Assembly: GCF_020166105.1 (NCBI RefSeq)
Contig: NZ_JAIUJY010000004.1
Span: 541,302 to 605,301, forward strand
Direction of reading: 5' to 3'
Length of the DNA stretch: 64,000 nt
DNA from: Blastococcus sp. LR1
GTDB lineage: Bacteria; Actinomycetota; Actinomycetes; Mycobacteriales; Geodermatophilaceae
In this document: positions 9,598 to 18,342 of the stretch, one piece after another
How the letters are laid out: every line of letters begins with the position of its first letter
Position numbering within the stretch: the first letter of the stretch is position 1
The notes under the pieces: generated by a model
Told to the model about the DNA's origin: nothing
The model's input: the letters and a program-made list of their open reading frames with translations, nothing else
The model's database searches: none
Program-made: the position numbers and the translations under genes

Positions 9598-10488
9598 GTG
9601 CGCTTCGGAGTGCTGGGCACCGGTCACTGGGCGCGTGCGGTGCACGCGACGGCACTCGCCGAGCACCCGTCGGCCGACCTGGTGGGCGTCTGGGGCCGCG
9701 ATCTGGCGAAGGCCAAAGCCCTCGGCGCGGAGTTCGAGGTGCCCGGCTACGGCGACGTCGACGCGCTCCTGGCCGACGTCGACGCCGTCGCGATCGCGCT
9801 GCCGCCGGACGTGCAGGCGCCGCTCGCGGTGCGCGCCGCCGAGGCCGGCAAGCACCTGCTGCTGGAGAAGCCGATCGCCCTCGACGCCGCCGGTGCCGAC
9901 CGCGTGGTCGACGCCGTGCGGGCGGCAGGCGTCGCCTCCGTCGTCTTCTTCACCTTCCGGTTCCAGGAGGCGACGTCCACCTGGCTGACCCAGGCAGGGC
10001 GCACCCGGCTGGCCGGTGGCTCGGGCTCGTGGCTGTCGTCGCTGGCCGGCACCCCCTTCGCCGCCTCGCCGTGGCGGCAGGAGCACGGCGCGCTCTGGGA
10101 CATCGGCCCGCACGCGCTGTCGGTGCTCGTGCCGGCGCTCGGTCCCGTCGTCGCCGTGCAGGCCGGTGCCGGCCGCGGTGACACGGTGCACCTCGTCCTC
10201 ACCCACGAGTCCGGCGCCGCCTCCACGGTCACGCTCTCGCACACGGTGGCCCCCATGTCGGCGGGCATCGAGTTCTACGTGCACGGCGACGCCGGCCGGC
10301 TGGTCCTGCTGCCCGAGGTCGACGAGCCGGTGGCCGCCTTCCAGGTGGCCGTCGACGAGCTGACCGCGGCGGCTCTCACCGGTGGGACGCACCCCTGCGA
10401 CGTCGGCTTCGGTCGCGACGTCGTCGCTGTCCTTGCCGCCGCGGTCCGCGCGCTGGACTCCGGCTGTCGGGAGTCCGTGCCGGGATGA
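9598..10488 (+). CDS. Gfo/Idh/MocA-family oxidoreductase
   Basis: NAD(P)-dependent sugar- or polyol-type oxidoreductase, 296 residues. The N-terminal Rossmann motif is FGVLGTGHWARAVHATAL; the family motif LLLEKPIALDAAG (the E-K-P motif, where Lys serves cofactor and catalysis) lies near residue 90. The C-terminal half forms the substrate-binding alpha/beta domain with the conserved WRQEHGALWDIGPHALSVL segment containing the D-x-G-x-H signature. Substrate cannot be read from sequence. It starts 2 bp after upp and overlaps the DUF805 gene by 4 bp (ATGA), so the three are probably one transcript. Confidence 0.9.
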   Translation: MRFGVLGTGHWARAVHATALAEHPSADLVGVWGRDLAKAKALGAEFEVPGYGDVDALLADVDAVAIALPPDVQAPLAVRAAEAGKHLLLEKPIALDAAGADRVVDAVRAAGVASVVFFTFRFQEATSTWLTQAGRTRLAGGSGSWLSSLAGTPFAASPWRQEHGALWDIGPHALSVLVPALGPVVAVQAGAGRGDTVHLVLTHESGAASTVTLSHTVAPMSAGIEFYVHGDAGRLVLLPEVDEPVAAFQVAVDELTAAALTGGTHPCDVGFGRDVVAVLAAAVRALDSGCRESVPG

Positions 10489-10898
10489 CGACAGCGCTCC
10501 GGGGGAGGGCGGGGAACTGGCTCGTCCCCACGGGCCGCATGCGCCGGCGGGACTGGTGGCTGCGCTATGTGCTGGTCATCGTCATCCTGGGTGCCGTCAC
10601 CACGTCGATCGACGCGGAGTGGTTCCCGGATGCCTACCCCCGGCTGATCGGCGGAGACGGATTTAACGTGCTCTGGCCCTTCCCCGACTCGGGCGGTCCG
10701 GTCACGGCGATCACGGCTCTCGTCCTCTTCGTGCCGAACGTCGCGGCGACGGTGACCCGGCTGCATGATCGAGGCCACTCCGCCTGGTGGTTGCTGTGGA
10801 ACCTCCTTCCGGGCATCGGCTGGCTGGTGCTGATCGTGACCGTCGGGCTGCTGGGTACCGAGCCGCGCGCCAATGACTACGGCCCGCCACCAGCCTGA
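10485..10898 (+). CDS. DUF805 membrane protein
   Basis: 137 residues with several hydrophobic helices. The DUF805 hallmarks are present: a short cytoplasmic lead with GRMRRRDWW before the first helix, and RLHDRGHSAWWLLW before the last helices. An inner-membrane protein of unknown role. Start overlaps the preceding stop (ATGA). Confidence 0.88.
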   Translation: MTTALRGRAGNWLVPTGRMRRRDWWLRYVLVIVILGAVTTSIDAEWFPDAYPRLIGGDGFNVLWPFPDSGGPVTAITALVLFVPNVAATVTRLHDRGHSAWWLLWNLLPGIGWLVLIVTVGLLGTEPRANDYGPPPA

Positions 10899-10921
10899 GC
10901 GGCGTGACCTGATGCAGAGGC

Positions 10922-11830
10922 TCAGTCGAAGGGGTTCGTGAGCACTGACCTGGCCTGCAGGACGTCGAAGGTGACCGGCGGGCCCTCGGTGGTCGTGGTG
11001 CCCGGGACCTCGACCGAGGCGCCGCCGTCGACGCTGAAGGTCGCGCCCCAGGTGGTGGTCAGCGAGGCGGTGTAGGTGCCGCTGCGGTAGTCGTGCGTGA
11101 CGGTGTGGTCCGGATAGGGCGCGCCCGGGTCGGTGGTGGTGAGGTCGGTGCCGTCGCCGGTGTGCCAGGTGAAGGCCGTGGCTCCGGCGGTGATGGTGAC
11201 CGTGAAGCCGCGGATGTCCACGGTGAACGTCTGGGTGGTGGGCGAGTCGGTGAAGAAGATGACCGGCAGGCCGACCAGGGCGTCGCCCGGGGGCTGCTGC
11301 CGTGTGGCCAGCTGGGGGAGCGGCAGGGTCTGGAAGAACCGGAACACCTCGTCCGGCGACGGCGGCGGGTTCAGTGCCGTGACGTCGATGCAGGCGCGGT
11401 TGCCGGTGATCCACGGCCCGACGGGCGTTCCGACGGGCGCTCCTCCAGTGGGGAAGCCGTCCTGGGTGACCGTCGTGCCGTCCGGGCCGGAGAGGGCCAG
11501 TCGCCGCTGCTCGGGCACCAGGTCTTGGACCACACGGCCGGGCGGCGCAGGGCAGGTGCGGAAGTCGCTCGGCTGGCACGCGCCAGTCTCGCGATCGTTG
11601 ATGACGCAGGGCCTGGAGAGCCGATACGTGTAGGGGTGTTCGAGCGGGGCTGAAGTGGAAGCGAACCAGGCGCCACCGGGCGCTTGCCCCAGGTAGCTCG
11701 CAGTGAGGGAGCCGGGCCCAGTGGTGACCGCCGGTTCGTCGCAGTCGAGGCCGACGCAAGCCTGGGCCGGCGCTGCGCTCAGCGCGACGCAGGCGGCCAC
11801 GAGGCCGAGCGCGAGTAGGAGCCGGCGCAT
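10922..11830 (-). CDS. Secreted protein with a PKD-like C-terminal domain
   Basis: 302 residues. A clear N-terminal signal peptide (MRRLLLALGLVAACVALSAAPAQA) is followed by Cys-containing extracellular sequence. The C-terminal third, around HTGDGTD, TVTHDYRSGTYTASLTTTW and FSVDGGASVEV, has the G-D-G-T...Y...G-x-Y-x-A-x-L/V pattern of PKD-type Ig-like beta domains. The central part is not recognised. It starts 4 bp after the stop of the lipoprotein gene, with GAGGGG as ribosome site overlapping that stop, so the pair is one operon exporting two partners. Function unknown. Confidence 0.85.
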   Translation of the reverse strand: MRRLLLALGLVAACVALSAAPAQACVGLDCDEPAVTTGPGSLTASYLGQAPGGAWFASTSAPLEHPYTYRLSRPCVINDRETGACQPSDFRTCPAPPGRVVQDLVPEQRRLALSGPDGTTVTQDGFPTGGAPVGTPVGPWITGNRACIDVTALNPPPSPDEVFRFFQTLPLPQLATRQQPPGDALVGLPVIFFTDSPTTQTFTVDIRGFTVTITAGATAFTWHTGDGTDLTTTDPGAPYPDHTVTHDYRSGTYTASLTTTWGATFSVDGGASVEVPGTTTTEGPPVTFDVLQARSVLTNPFD

Positions 11831-11834
11831 CCCC

Positions 11835-12416
11835 TCAGCCCACCGTGAGGCCAGTGATGACCCAGCTCTGGAGAGTTTGGTCCCAGACGAGAGAGGCCCC
11901 CGACTGCAGCTCCTGTGGAGTCGGGGCAGAGCGAGTCGGAACTACCTGGCCGGAGCGGTCTACCGCGGTGATGGGCCCCTGGACGTAGCTGAATCCCATC
12001 TCGGCCTTGTCGCCGTCAACCAGGGCGGGCCCGTACTCGTCGAACTCGTAGACGTAGTCCCGGTAGCTGTAGCCGGCGCCGAGGTCCGCCTCGAATGCGT
12101 CGGCGATCTGGCCGCAGGTCCGGCAGTCCCGGCTGAGTTCGAGCAGTGGGGTCGGGTCTTCCGACTGGAGGGCGAGATGGCCGGTGAGAGCGACGTAGTA
12201 GCGGACGAACTCGACGGCGCCGTCGGCTGTCTGCTCGCGGGCCTGCTTCGGCACGGGGAACGATTCCGGGCCGAGCGGCGGGAGCGCATCTTCGCTCGCC
12301 TCGGCGGTGGCCGTCGGCAGCGAGGTGCTGGCCTCCTGCTTCTCCGAGCAGCCGGTGAGCGCCGCGGCACCCACGAGCAGTACCGCCCCGAGCCGCGTGC
12401 TCCAGCGCCGAGTCAC
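11835..12416 (-). CDS. DUF6318-type lipoprotein
   Basis: 193 residues. The signal peptide ends in a lipobox (AALTGC, Cys at residue 23), so a membrane-anchored lipoprotein is expected. After a Thr/Ala/Ser-rich linker comes a domain with AVEFVRYYVALTGHLALQSEDPTPLLELS and the Cys pair in SRDCRTCGQIADAF, which I associate with the DUF6318 family of actinobacterial lipoproteins (a recalled assignment). Start GTG at 12416, preceded by GGAGG. No enzymatic motif seen. Confidence 0.82.
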   Translation of the reverse strand: MTRRWSTRLGAVLLVGAAALTGCSEKQEASTSLPTATAEASEDALPPLGPESFPVPKQAREQTADGAVEFVRYYVALTGHLALQSEDPTPLLELSRDCRTCGQIADAFEADLGAGYSYRDYVYEFDEYGPALVDGDKAEMGFSYVQGPITAVDRSGQVVPTRSAPTPQELQSGASLVWDQTLQSWVITGLTVG

Positions 12417-12510
12417 GATCGCACCTCCGAGTTGATCACCGACCGCCGGAGACTACGCAGAGCAGGAACCAGCGCGCAGCCGTGCCTGTGGAGAACCACC
12501 CGGCTGTGCG

Positions 12511-14142
12511 TCAGAGCCCCAGCGCCGCCGACATCTCCGCGCGCAGCTGGTCCAGCTCGTCGGCCCCGCGACCGCGGGCGGCGATCAGCCCCGCGTCGTC
12601 GTACACGGGCACCACCGTCTCGAGGTAGGCCTTGAGCTTGGGCTCGGTCCCGGACGGCCGCACGATCACCCGCACGCCCTCGCCCAGCAACCGCACCGCG
12701 TCGATCGACGGCGTCTCCAGAGCAAGGTCGGCGTAATCGACCGCCCGCCCCAGCAGCGTCGCCGGCGGGGCCGAGCGCAGCCGCGCCATCGCGTCGGAGA
12801 TCAGCGTGAGGTCCTCCACCCGCACCGACAGCTGGCCGGTGACGAAGAGGCCGTGCTCGTTCGCCAGCTCGTCGAGCCGGTCGAGCAGCGTGCGCCCGCC
12901 GGCCTTGAGCTCTGCCGCCAGAAGCGCGACGGCGAGTGCCGCGGAGATGCCGTCCTTGTCGCGCACGACCGACGGCGCCACGGAGTAGCCCAGCGCCTCC
13001 TCGTAGCCGTACACCAGCGGCGCCTGATCCGAGCCGGCCCGCATGATCCACTTGAAGCCCGTCGGCGTCTCCTCCGACGGCACGCCGTGGGTCTCCGCGA
13101 TCGCGTGCATCAGCGAGCCACTCACCAGCGACGACGCGTAGGTGCCGCGCACTCCGCGCCGGAGCAGCCAGTCGGCCAGCAGGGCGCCGACCTCGTCGCC
13201 GGTCAGCTGGCGCCCTCCGACGACCACCGAGCAGCGGTCGGCGTCCGGGTCCTGCGCGATCGCGACGTCGGCACCGACCCGCGCGGCGAGCGCGGTCAGC
13301 AGGTCGACGGCGCCCGGCTCCTCCGGATTCGGGAAGGAGACGGTCGGGAACGCCGGGTCCGGCACGTCCTGCTCGGGGACGCCGGCCGGCTCGGCGAACC
13401 CGGCGGCGGCGAACACCAGCCGGGTCGTCGAGGCGCCCACGCCGTGCATGGCGGTATAGGCGACCCGCAGCGCGGCGCGGTCGTCTGCCGGCACCTGCCC
13501 GGGGTCGAGCTCGCGCACCACGGCGGCGACGTACTCGGTGAGGACGTCGTCCCCGAGGATCCCGTGCCCGCCGGTCAGGGGGATCTCGCGCGCCGGCCCG
13601 ACGGCGGCGATCGCGGCCTCGATCGCCGCGTCGGCCGGGGGCACCAGCTGGGCGCCCTGCTCCAGGTACAGCTTGTAGCCGTTGTCGTCGGGCGGGTTGT
13701 GGCTGGCGGTCACCATCACGCCGGCCACCGCCCCGAGGTGCCGGACGGCGAAGGCCAGCACCGGCGTCGGCAGCGGTCGCGGCATCAGCTGCACGGTGAA
13801 GCCGAGCCCGGAGAACACCTGCGCCGAGAGCTGCGCGAACTCGTCGGACCGTCGCCGGGCGTCGAAGCCGATGACGACGGTCCCGCCGGCGAGCCCGGTG
13901 TCCTGCAGGTACCGGCCGACCCCGGCGGCGGCGCGCAGCACCACCGCGGCGTTCATCCCGGCAGGCCCGGCGCGCAGCGGCCCGCGCAGCCCCGCCGTCC
14001 CGAAGGTCAGGGGGCCGGCGAACCGGCGGCCGAGCTCCTCGGTGTTCCCGGCGTCCACCAGGGCGAGGATCTCGGCCCGGTCGCCGTCGTTCGGGTCGGC
14101 CTCGGCCCAGGCGCGGGCCGTGTCGAGCAGGTCGTGCGTCAT
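12511..14142 (-). CDS. pmmB: Phospho-sugar mutase (phosphoglucomutase/phosphomannomutase)
   Basis: Alpha-D-phosphohexomutase superfamily enzyme, 543 residues, moving phosphate between C1 and C6 of hexoses (or C1 and C5 of pentoses). Visible: FGTAGLRGPLRAGP at the N-terminus, the phosphoserine loop VMVTASHNPPDDNGYK, the metal loop DPDADRCS (Asp-x-Asp-x-Asp), the sugar-binding EETPTGFKW region, and the phosphate-binding RPSGTEPKLKAY. The frame continues upstream, but ATG at 14142 gives the family N-terminus and overlaps the previous stop (ATGA). Being coupled to PNP, it could process ribose 1-phosphate or deoxyribose 1-phosphate; this is inference. Mycobacterial pmmB has the same PNP neighbour. 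Confidence 0.93.
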   Translation of the reverse strand: MTHDLLDTARAWAEADPNDGDRAEILALVDAGNTEELGRRFAGPLTFGTAGLRGPLRAGPAGMNAAVVLRAAAGVGRYLQDTGLAGGTVVIGFDARRRSDEFAQLSAQVFSGLGFTVQLMPRPLPTPVLAFAVRHLGAVAGVMVTASHNPPDDNGYKLYLEQGAQLVPPADAAIEAAIAAVGPAREIPLTGGHGILGDDVLTEYVAAVVRELDPGQVPADDRAALRVAYTAMHGVGASTTRLVFAAAGFAEPAGVPEQDVPDPAFPTVSFPNPEEPGAVDLLTALAARVGADVAIAQDPDADRCSVVVGGRQLTGDEVGALLADWLLRRGVRGTYASSLVSGSLMHAIAETHGVPSEETPTGFKWIMRAGSDQAPLVYGYEEALGYSVAPSVVRDKDGISAALAVALLAAELKAGGRTLLDRLDELANEHGLFVTGQLSVRVEDLTLISDAMARLRSAPPATLLGRAVDYADLALETPSIDAVRLLGEGVRVIVRPSGTEPKLKAYLETVVPVYDDAGLIAARGRGADELDQLRAEMSAALGL

Positions 14143-14960
14143 GCCGGGAAGTTCTCCGCGTCGAAGTCGGCGGTCGTGTACTCGCCACCGACCCGGCCGT
14201 GCACCGGATCGGAGAGGTCGGGCTCGCCGTGCTCGGCGACGAGCGCCTCGGCATATGCCTCGGCGTCGTCGACCGACTCGTAGCCCAGCTCCTGCGCGGC
14301 GGTGAGGTCCCACCAGCGCCGGGTGTTGTCCGAGACGCCCCAGACGACGCGGAAACCTGGCGCCGGCGCGCTGAGCGCGGCGTCCACGAGCGAGATCTGG
14401 TCGGCGGGGGAGAGCCAGGTGGACAGCTGCCGGGTCGTGGTCGGCTCGGGGAACGCGCTGCCGATGCGCAGGCAGACGACGTCGAGGCCGTACCGCTCGA
14501 CGTAGAGCGAGCCCAGCGCCTCCATCGTGACCTTGGAGACGCCGTAGTAGGTGTCCGGCCGCGGCGGGGCGTCGGCCTCGCGCAGCAGGCTCCCGTCGGC
14601 GGGACGCTCGGTGTAGCCGCTGGCGTGGTTGCTGCTGGCCAGCACCACGCGCGGGACGCCGGCCAGCCGGGCTGCCTCCAGCGCGGCGAACGTGGACTGG
14701 ATGTTCGTGTCCCGGATCGCCGGCCAAGTGGACTCACCCGAGATGCCGGCCATGTGCACGATCGCGGACGCGCCCTGCGCGGCATCGGTCATCGCGGCGA
14801 GATCGGCGGCGTCGGCGACGAGCTGCTCCTCGCCGGGCCGGACGTCGGGAATCGGGACGACGTCCAGGGAGCGCAGCGCCCAGCCGCGCTCGGGCAGTCC
14901 GCCGCGCAGGACCGTGCCGATCCGCCCGGCCGCGCCGGTCAGGAGGACCAGGCCGCTCAC
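14139..14960 (-). CDS. NAD-dependent epimerase/dehydratase, uronate dehydrogenase-like
   Basis: Extended short-chain dehydrogenase, 273 residues. N-terminal NAD site [15 protein letters not shown]; active-site YYGVSK (Tyr-x-x-x-Lys). The ordered motifs [38 protein letters not shown] and RWWD match, as I recall them, those of bacterial uronate dehydrogenases, which oxidise galacturonate/glucuronate to the aldarolactone. That substrate is likely but not certain; its place between PNP and a phosphomutase fits no known uronate pathway. Start GTG 14960 overlaps the PNP stop, and its own stop overlaps the mutase start. Confidence 0.88.
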   Translation of the reverse strand: MSGLVLLTGAAGRIGTVLRGGLPERGWALRSLDVVPIPDVRPGEEQLVADAADLAAMTDAAQGASAIVHMAGISGESTWPAIRDTNIQSTFAALEAARLAGVPRVVLASSNHASGYTERPADGSLLREADAPPRPDTYYGVSKVTMEALGSLYVERYGLDVVCLRIGSAFPEPTTTRQLSTWLSPADQISLVDAALSAPAPGFRVVWGVSDNTRRWWDLTAAQELGYESVDDAEAYAEALVAEHGEPDLSDPVHGRVGGEYTTADFDAENFPA

Positions 14961-15766
14961 GGGAGCCGACCGATCATCTCGACCAGGAACTCGCCCAGCC
15001 GCCCGGCAGCGGCCTTGCCGGCCGCCAGCACCTCCGCGTGGTTCAGCACCTCGCCGGTGATGCCGGCCGCGGCGTTGGTGACCATCGACAGGCCGAACAC
15101 CTCGAGCCCGGCGGCACGGGCGGCGATCGCCTCGAGCCCGGTGGACATGCCCACCAGGTCGGCGCCCATCGTGCGCAGCATCCGGATCTCGGCAGGCGTC
15201 TCGTAGTGCGGCCCGGGCAGCTGGGCGTAGACGCCCTCGGCCAGTGACGGGTCGAGCTCGCGGGCCAGCGTGCGGAGTCGCGAGGAGTACAGGTCGGTCA
15301 GGTCCACGAATTCCGCGCCGACCAGCGGGGAGCGGGCGGTCAGGTTGAGGTGATCGCTGATGATGACCGGCTGCCCGACGCGGTGATCGGGAGCGAGTCC
15401 GCCGGCGGCGTTGGTGAGCAGCACCGTCCGCACGCCCGCGGCGGCGGCGGTGCGCACCCCGTGCACGACCGGCTCGACGCCGCGGCCCTCGTAGAGGTGC
15501 GTGCGCCCGAGGAAGAGCAGCACCTTCCGGTCGCCGACGCGGACCGACCGCACCTCGCCGCCGTGCCCGACGGCGGTCGGGGCGGCGAAACCGGGGAGGT
15601 CGCCGACGAACACCGACGACCGCGCGGCGCCGAAGGCGTCCGCGGCCGGGGCCCAGCCGGAGCCCATGACCACCGCGACGTCGTGCGGCCCGTCGAGAGC
15701 GGTGGTGAGGTCCCCTGCGGCCCGGGCGGCGAGGTCGTGCGGATCGTTCGAGTATCGCTGGCTCAC
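14957..15766 (-). CDS. deoD: Purine nucleoside phosphorylase
   Basis: Trimeric-type PNP, 269 residues: phosphorolysis of purine nucleosides to base plus (deoxy)ribose 1-phosphate. Visible: [10 protein letters not shown] (phosphate-binding Ser), GRTHLYEG (His-x-Tyr-Glu-Gly), [35 protein letters not shown] with the base-site Glu, [11 protein letters not shown] and [10 protein letters not shown] with the purine-contacting Asn. It is first in a three-gene operon with the uronate-dehydrogenase-like and phosphomutase genes, all with 4-bp overlaps. The promoter is leaderless. Confidence 0.95.
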   Translation of the reverse strand: MSQRYSNDPHDLAARAAGDLTTALDGPHDVAVVMGSGWAPAADAFGAARSSVFVGDLPGFAAPTAVGHGGEVRSVRVGDRKVLLFLGRTHLYEGRGVEPVVHGVRTAAAAGVRTVLLTNAAGGLAPDHRVGQPVIISDHLNLTARSPLVGAEFVDLTDLYSSRLRTLARELDPSLAEGVYAQLPGPHYETPAEIRMLRTMGADLVGMSTGLEAIAARAAGLEVFGLSMVTNAAAGITGEVLNHAEVLAAGKAAAGRLGEFLVEMIGRLP

Positions 15767-15772
15767 GCACGG

Positions 15773-15778
15773 ACGCTA
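15773..15778 (-). promoter_or_regulatory. -10 element, leaderless promoter of the PNP operon
   Basis: Minus-strand TAGCGT, 6 nt, then GTG at 15766. Same hexamer and spacing as the birA promoter. Confidence 0.6.
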
Positions 15779-15879
15779 GCGCAGCGACCGCATCACGCAT
15801 CGCGGAAGGGCCCGTCCATCGGCCGGGTGATCATGCTCGCCGACCCCGCTCTCAGGCGGTGGGGGCGGGCTTTCGAACC

Positions 15880-15885
15880 TAGACT
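15880..15885 (+). promoter_or_regulatory. -10 element, leaderless promoter of the GCS2/mutAB operon
   Basis: TAGACT, 7 nt, then GTG at 15893. No Shine-Dalgarno sequence before the start. Divergent from the PNP promoter about 100 bp away. Confidence 0.6.
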
Positions 15886-15892
15886 CCGCGGC

Positions 15893-17059
15893 GTGGAAAT
15901 CCCCTTCCGTAGCTCGGAGCGTGCCAGCCTCGGCGTGGAGTGGGAGCTGCAGCTCATCGACCCGGAGACCCGCGAGCTGGCGTCCGGTGCGGTGGAGATC
16001 CTCGAGGAGCTCCGCCCCGAGGGCGCCGAGGAGCACCCCAAGGCCAAGCACGAGCTGCTGCAGTCGACCATCGAGATCATCACCGGGATCTGCGGCACCG
16101 TCGCGGAGGCCAAGGCCGACCTCGCCGGCACGCTGGCCGAGGTGGTCGCCTCCGCGGAGCGCCACGGGCGCGGCGTGATGTGCGCCGGCAGCCACCCGTT
16201 CACCCGGTGGGACTCCCAGGAGATCTCCCCGAAGGAGCGCTACCACCAGCTCGTCGAGCGGATGCAGTGGCCGGCTCGCCGACTGCAGATCTTCGGGGTG
16301 CACGTGCACGTCGGCGTCCGGTCGCCGGAGAAGGCGATCCCGATCGTCAACGCGCTCACCCAGTACCTGCCGTACTTCCTGGCGCTGTCGGCGTCCTCAC
16401 CGTTCTGGTCCGGCTGCGACACCGGGCTCGCGTCCGCGCGCACCAAGGTGTTCGAGGCCATGCCGACCGGCGGGCTGCCGCACCAGCTCGCCGACTGGGC
16501 GGCGTTCGAGGACTACATGGAGACCCTCATCCGGGCCGGGGCGATCGAGAGCGTCCGCGAGGTGTGGTGGGACGTCCGTCCGCACCCGGACTTCGGCACC
16601 GTGGAGCTCCGGGTGTGCGACGGGCTGCCGACTCTCGACGAGATCGGCGCGGTCGCCGCGCTGACCCAGTGCCTGGTCGATCAGTTCGACACCCAGCTCG
16701 ACCGCGGCTACACGCTGCCCACGCCGACGGAGTGGGTGGTGCGGGAGAACAAGTGGCGTGCGGTCCGCTACGGCCTCGACGCCCGGATCGTCGTCGACGA
16801 CAACGGCACGCTGCAGCCCGTGCGGGAGGCGCTCACCGACCTGGTCGAGGAGCTCATGCCCACCGCAAAGCGACTGGAGTGCGAGACCGAGCTGCGCGAC
16901 GTGCTGCGCATCCTCGAGGTCGGCGCCTCCTACCAGCGCCAGCGCGCCGTCGCGCAGCAGCACGGCGGCGAGCTCGCGCCCGTCGTCGACAGCCTGCTCG
17001 CCGAGCTGCGGGACGGCCTGCCCGCCTCGAGCCCGGCCGCGGGTGGGCATGCCGCATGA
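15893..17059 (+). CDS. Carboxylate-amine ligase, GCS2/YbdK (EgtA-like) family
   Basis: 388-residue member of the glutamate-cysteine ligase type 2 family. It forms an amide between a carboxylate (typically glutamate) and an amine, with ATP. Visible: LGVEWELQLID near the N-terminus (metal/glutamate site), KHELLQSTIEI, MCAGSHPFTRW, FGVHVHVGV (metal-binding His pair), the ALSASSPFWSG loop, and WWDVRPHPDFGTVELRVCD. Family members include YbdK and the gamma-glutamylcysteine enzyme EgtA; which substrate is used here is open. An upstream ATG in frame (15833) is rejected because the -10 hexamer lies between it and the chosen GTG. It overlaps the M20 hydrolase gene by 4 bp. Confidence 0.92.
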   Translation: MEIPFRSSERASLGVEWELQLIDPETRELASGAVEILEELRPEGAEEHPKAKHELLQSTIEIITGICGTVAEAKADLAGTLAEVVASAERHGRGVMCAGSHPFTRWDSQEISPKERYHQLVERMQWPARRLQIFGVHVHVGVRSPEKAIPIVNALTQYLPYFLALSASSPFWSGCDTGLASARTKVFEAMPTGGLPHQLADWAAFEDYMETLIRAGAIESVREVWWDVRPHPDFGTVELRVCDGLPTLDEIGAVAALTQCLVDQFDTQLDRGYTLPTPTEWVVRENKWRAVRYGLDARIVVDDNGTLQPVREALTDLVEELMPTAKRLECETELRDVLRILEVGASYQRQRAVAQQHGGELAPVVDSLLAELRDGLPASSPAAGGHAA

Positions 17060-18342
17060 CCCCCGTCGTGGAGAAGCTGTCGGCACAGGTCGACGAGTGG
17101 GCCACTGCCCACCGCCAGGAACTGGTGTCGGTCCGCCGGCACCTGCACGCCCACCCCGAGCTGGCTTTCGCCGAGTTCGAGACGACGGCCTTCCTGGAGC
17201 AGCGGCTGCGCGGCGCGGGGCTCAAGCCCCGCCGGCTGCCCACCGGCACGGGCCTGGTCTGCGAGGTGGGCAGTGGGGAGCCGGTCGTGGTGCTCCGCGC
17301 CGACATCGACGCGCTGCCCCTGGCCGATCTCAAGGACGTGCCGTACGCCTCCACCCGCGAGGGCATGTGCCACGCCTGCGGCCACGACGTCCACACCACC
17401 GTCGCGCTGGGGGTCGCCCTCGCGCTGGCCGGCCTGGACGGGCTGCCCGGCCGGGTGCGGTTCGTCTTCCAGCCGGCGGAGGAGACGGTTCCCGGCGGCG
17501 CCACCGAGGTGGTCGCCTCCGGCGTCCTCGACGGCGCCTCCCGCGCGTTCGCGGTGCACTGCGACCCGGCCGTGCCGGTCGGAAAGGTCGGGCTGCGCAC
17601 CGGCCCGATCACCGCGGCCTGCGACCGGATCGACGTCACGCTCACCGGCCCGGGCGGGCACACGGCCCGCCCGCAGATGACCGTGGACCTGGTCGACGCG
17701 CTCGGCCGGCTGATCACCGACCTGCCGGGCCTGCTGTCGCGGCAGGTCGACCCGCGTTCGGGGATGAGCCTGGTCTGGGGCGCGGTCAACGCCGGTGTCG
17801 CCGCCAACGCGATCCCGCAGCGCGGCACCCTGCGCGGCACCGTCCGGGTGCTCGACCGGGACGCCTGGAAGGGCGCCGAGGAGCTGCTGACCTCGCTGGT
17901 GGAGCGGGTCGCCGGCACCACCGGCGCCGAGGTGGGCGTCGACTACATCCGCGGCGTGCCGCCGGTGGTGAACGACCCGCGGTCGGTGGCCCTGCTCCGC
18001 TCGGCGGTGCTCTCCTCCGTCGGCGCCGACAACCTCGTGCTCTCCCAGCAGAGCATGGGCGGCGAGGACTTCGGCTGGTTCGCCGACCTCATGCCCATCG
18101 CCCTGGCCCGGCTGGGCACGCACGGCGGCGGTGCTCCGCTGGACCTGCACCGCGGCACCTTCGACGTCGACGAGCGCGCGATCGGCGTCGGCGTCCGGTT
18201 GCTCGCGCGCACCGCGCTGCTGGCCCTGGAGGCGGACGCCGAGTCGGCGACCGCGGGCTCCCCGGCACCCCCTCGCACGCGCCGACCCGCGCCTGGGGAC
18301 ACTTCTGCCCGACCGACCGGCGAGGAGACGCACCGAGGATGA
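17056..18342 (+). CDS. M20 family metallo-amidohydrolase
   Basis: Zinc-dependent aminoacylase/amidohydrolase of the IAL/HipO type, 428 residues. Motifs: RRHLHAHPELAF at the N-terminus, the metal ligands in MCHACGHDVHTT (Cys and His), the catalytic Glu pair in QPAEETVPGG, and the late metal His in the GTHGGGAPLDLHRGTF region. The substrate is an N-acyl amino acid or similar amide; from sequence no more can be said. The C-terminal 40 residues are Pro/Thr-rich and unlike the family, ending in the overlap with mutA. In M. tuberculosis, M20 genes amiA1/amiB1 lie beside deoD, as here. Confidence 0.9.
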   Translation: MTPVVEKLSAQVDEWATAHRQELVSVRRHLHAHPELAFAEFETTAFLEQRLRGAGLKPRRLPTGTGLVCEVGSGEPVVVLRADIDALPLADLKDVPYASTREGMCHACGHDVHTTVALGVALALAGLDGLPGRVRFVFQPAEETVPGGATEVVASGVLDGASRAFAVHCDPAVPVGKVGLRTGPITAACDRIDVTLTGPGGHTARPQMTVDLVDALGRLITDLPGLLSRQVDPRSGMSLVWGAVNAGVAANAIPQRGTLRGTVRVLDRDAWKGAEELLTSLVERVAGTTGAEVGVDYIRGVPPVVNDPRSVALLRSAVLSSVGADNLVLSQQSMGGEDFGWFADLMPIALARLGTHGGGAPLDLHRGTFDVDERAIGVGVRLLARTALLALEADAESATAGSPAPPRTRRPAPGDTSARPTGEETHRG

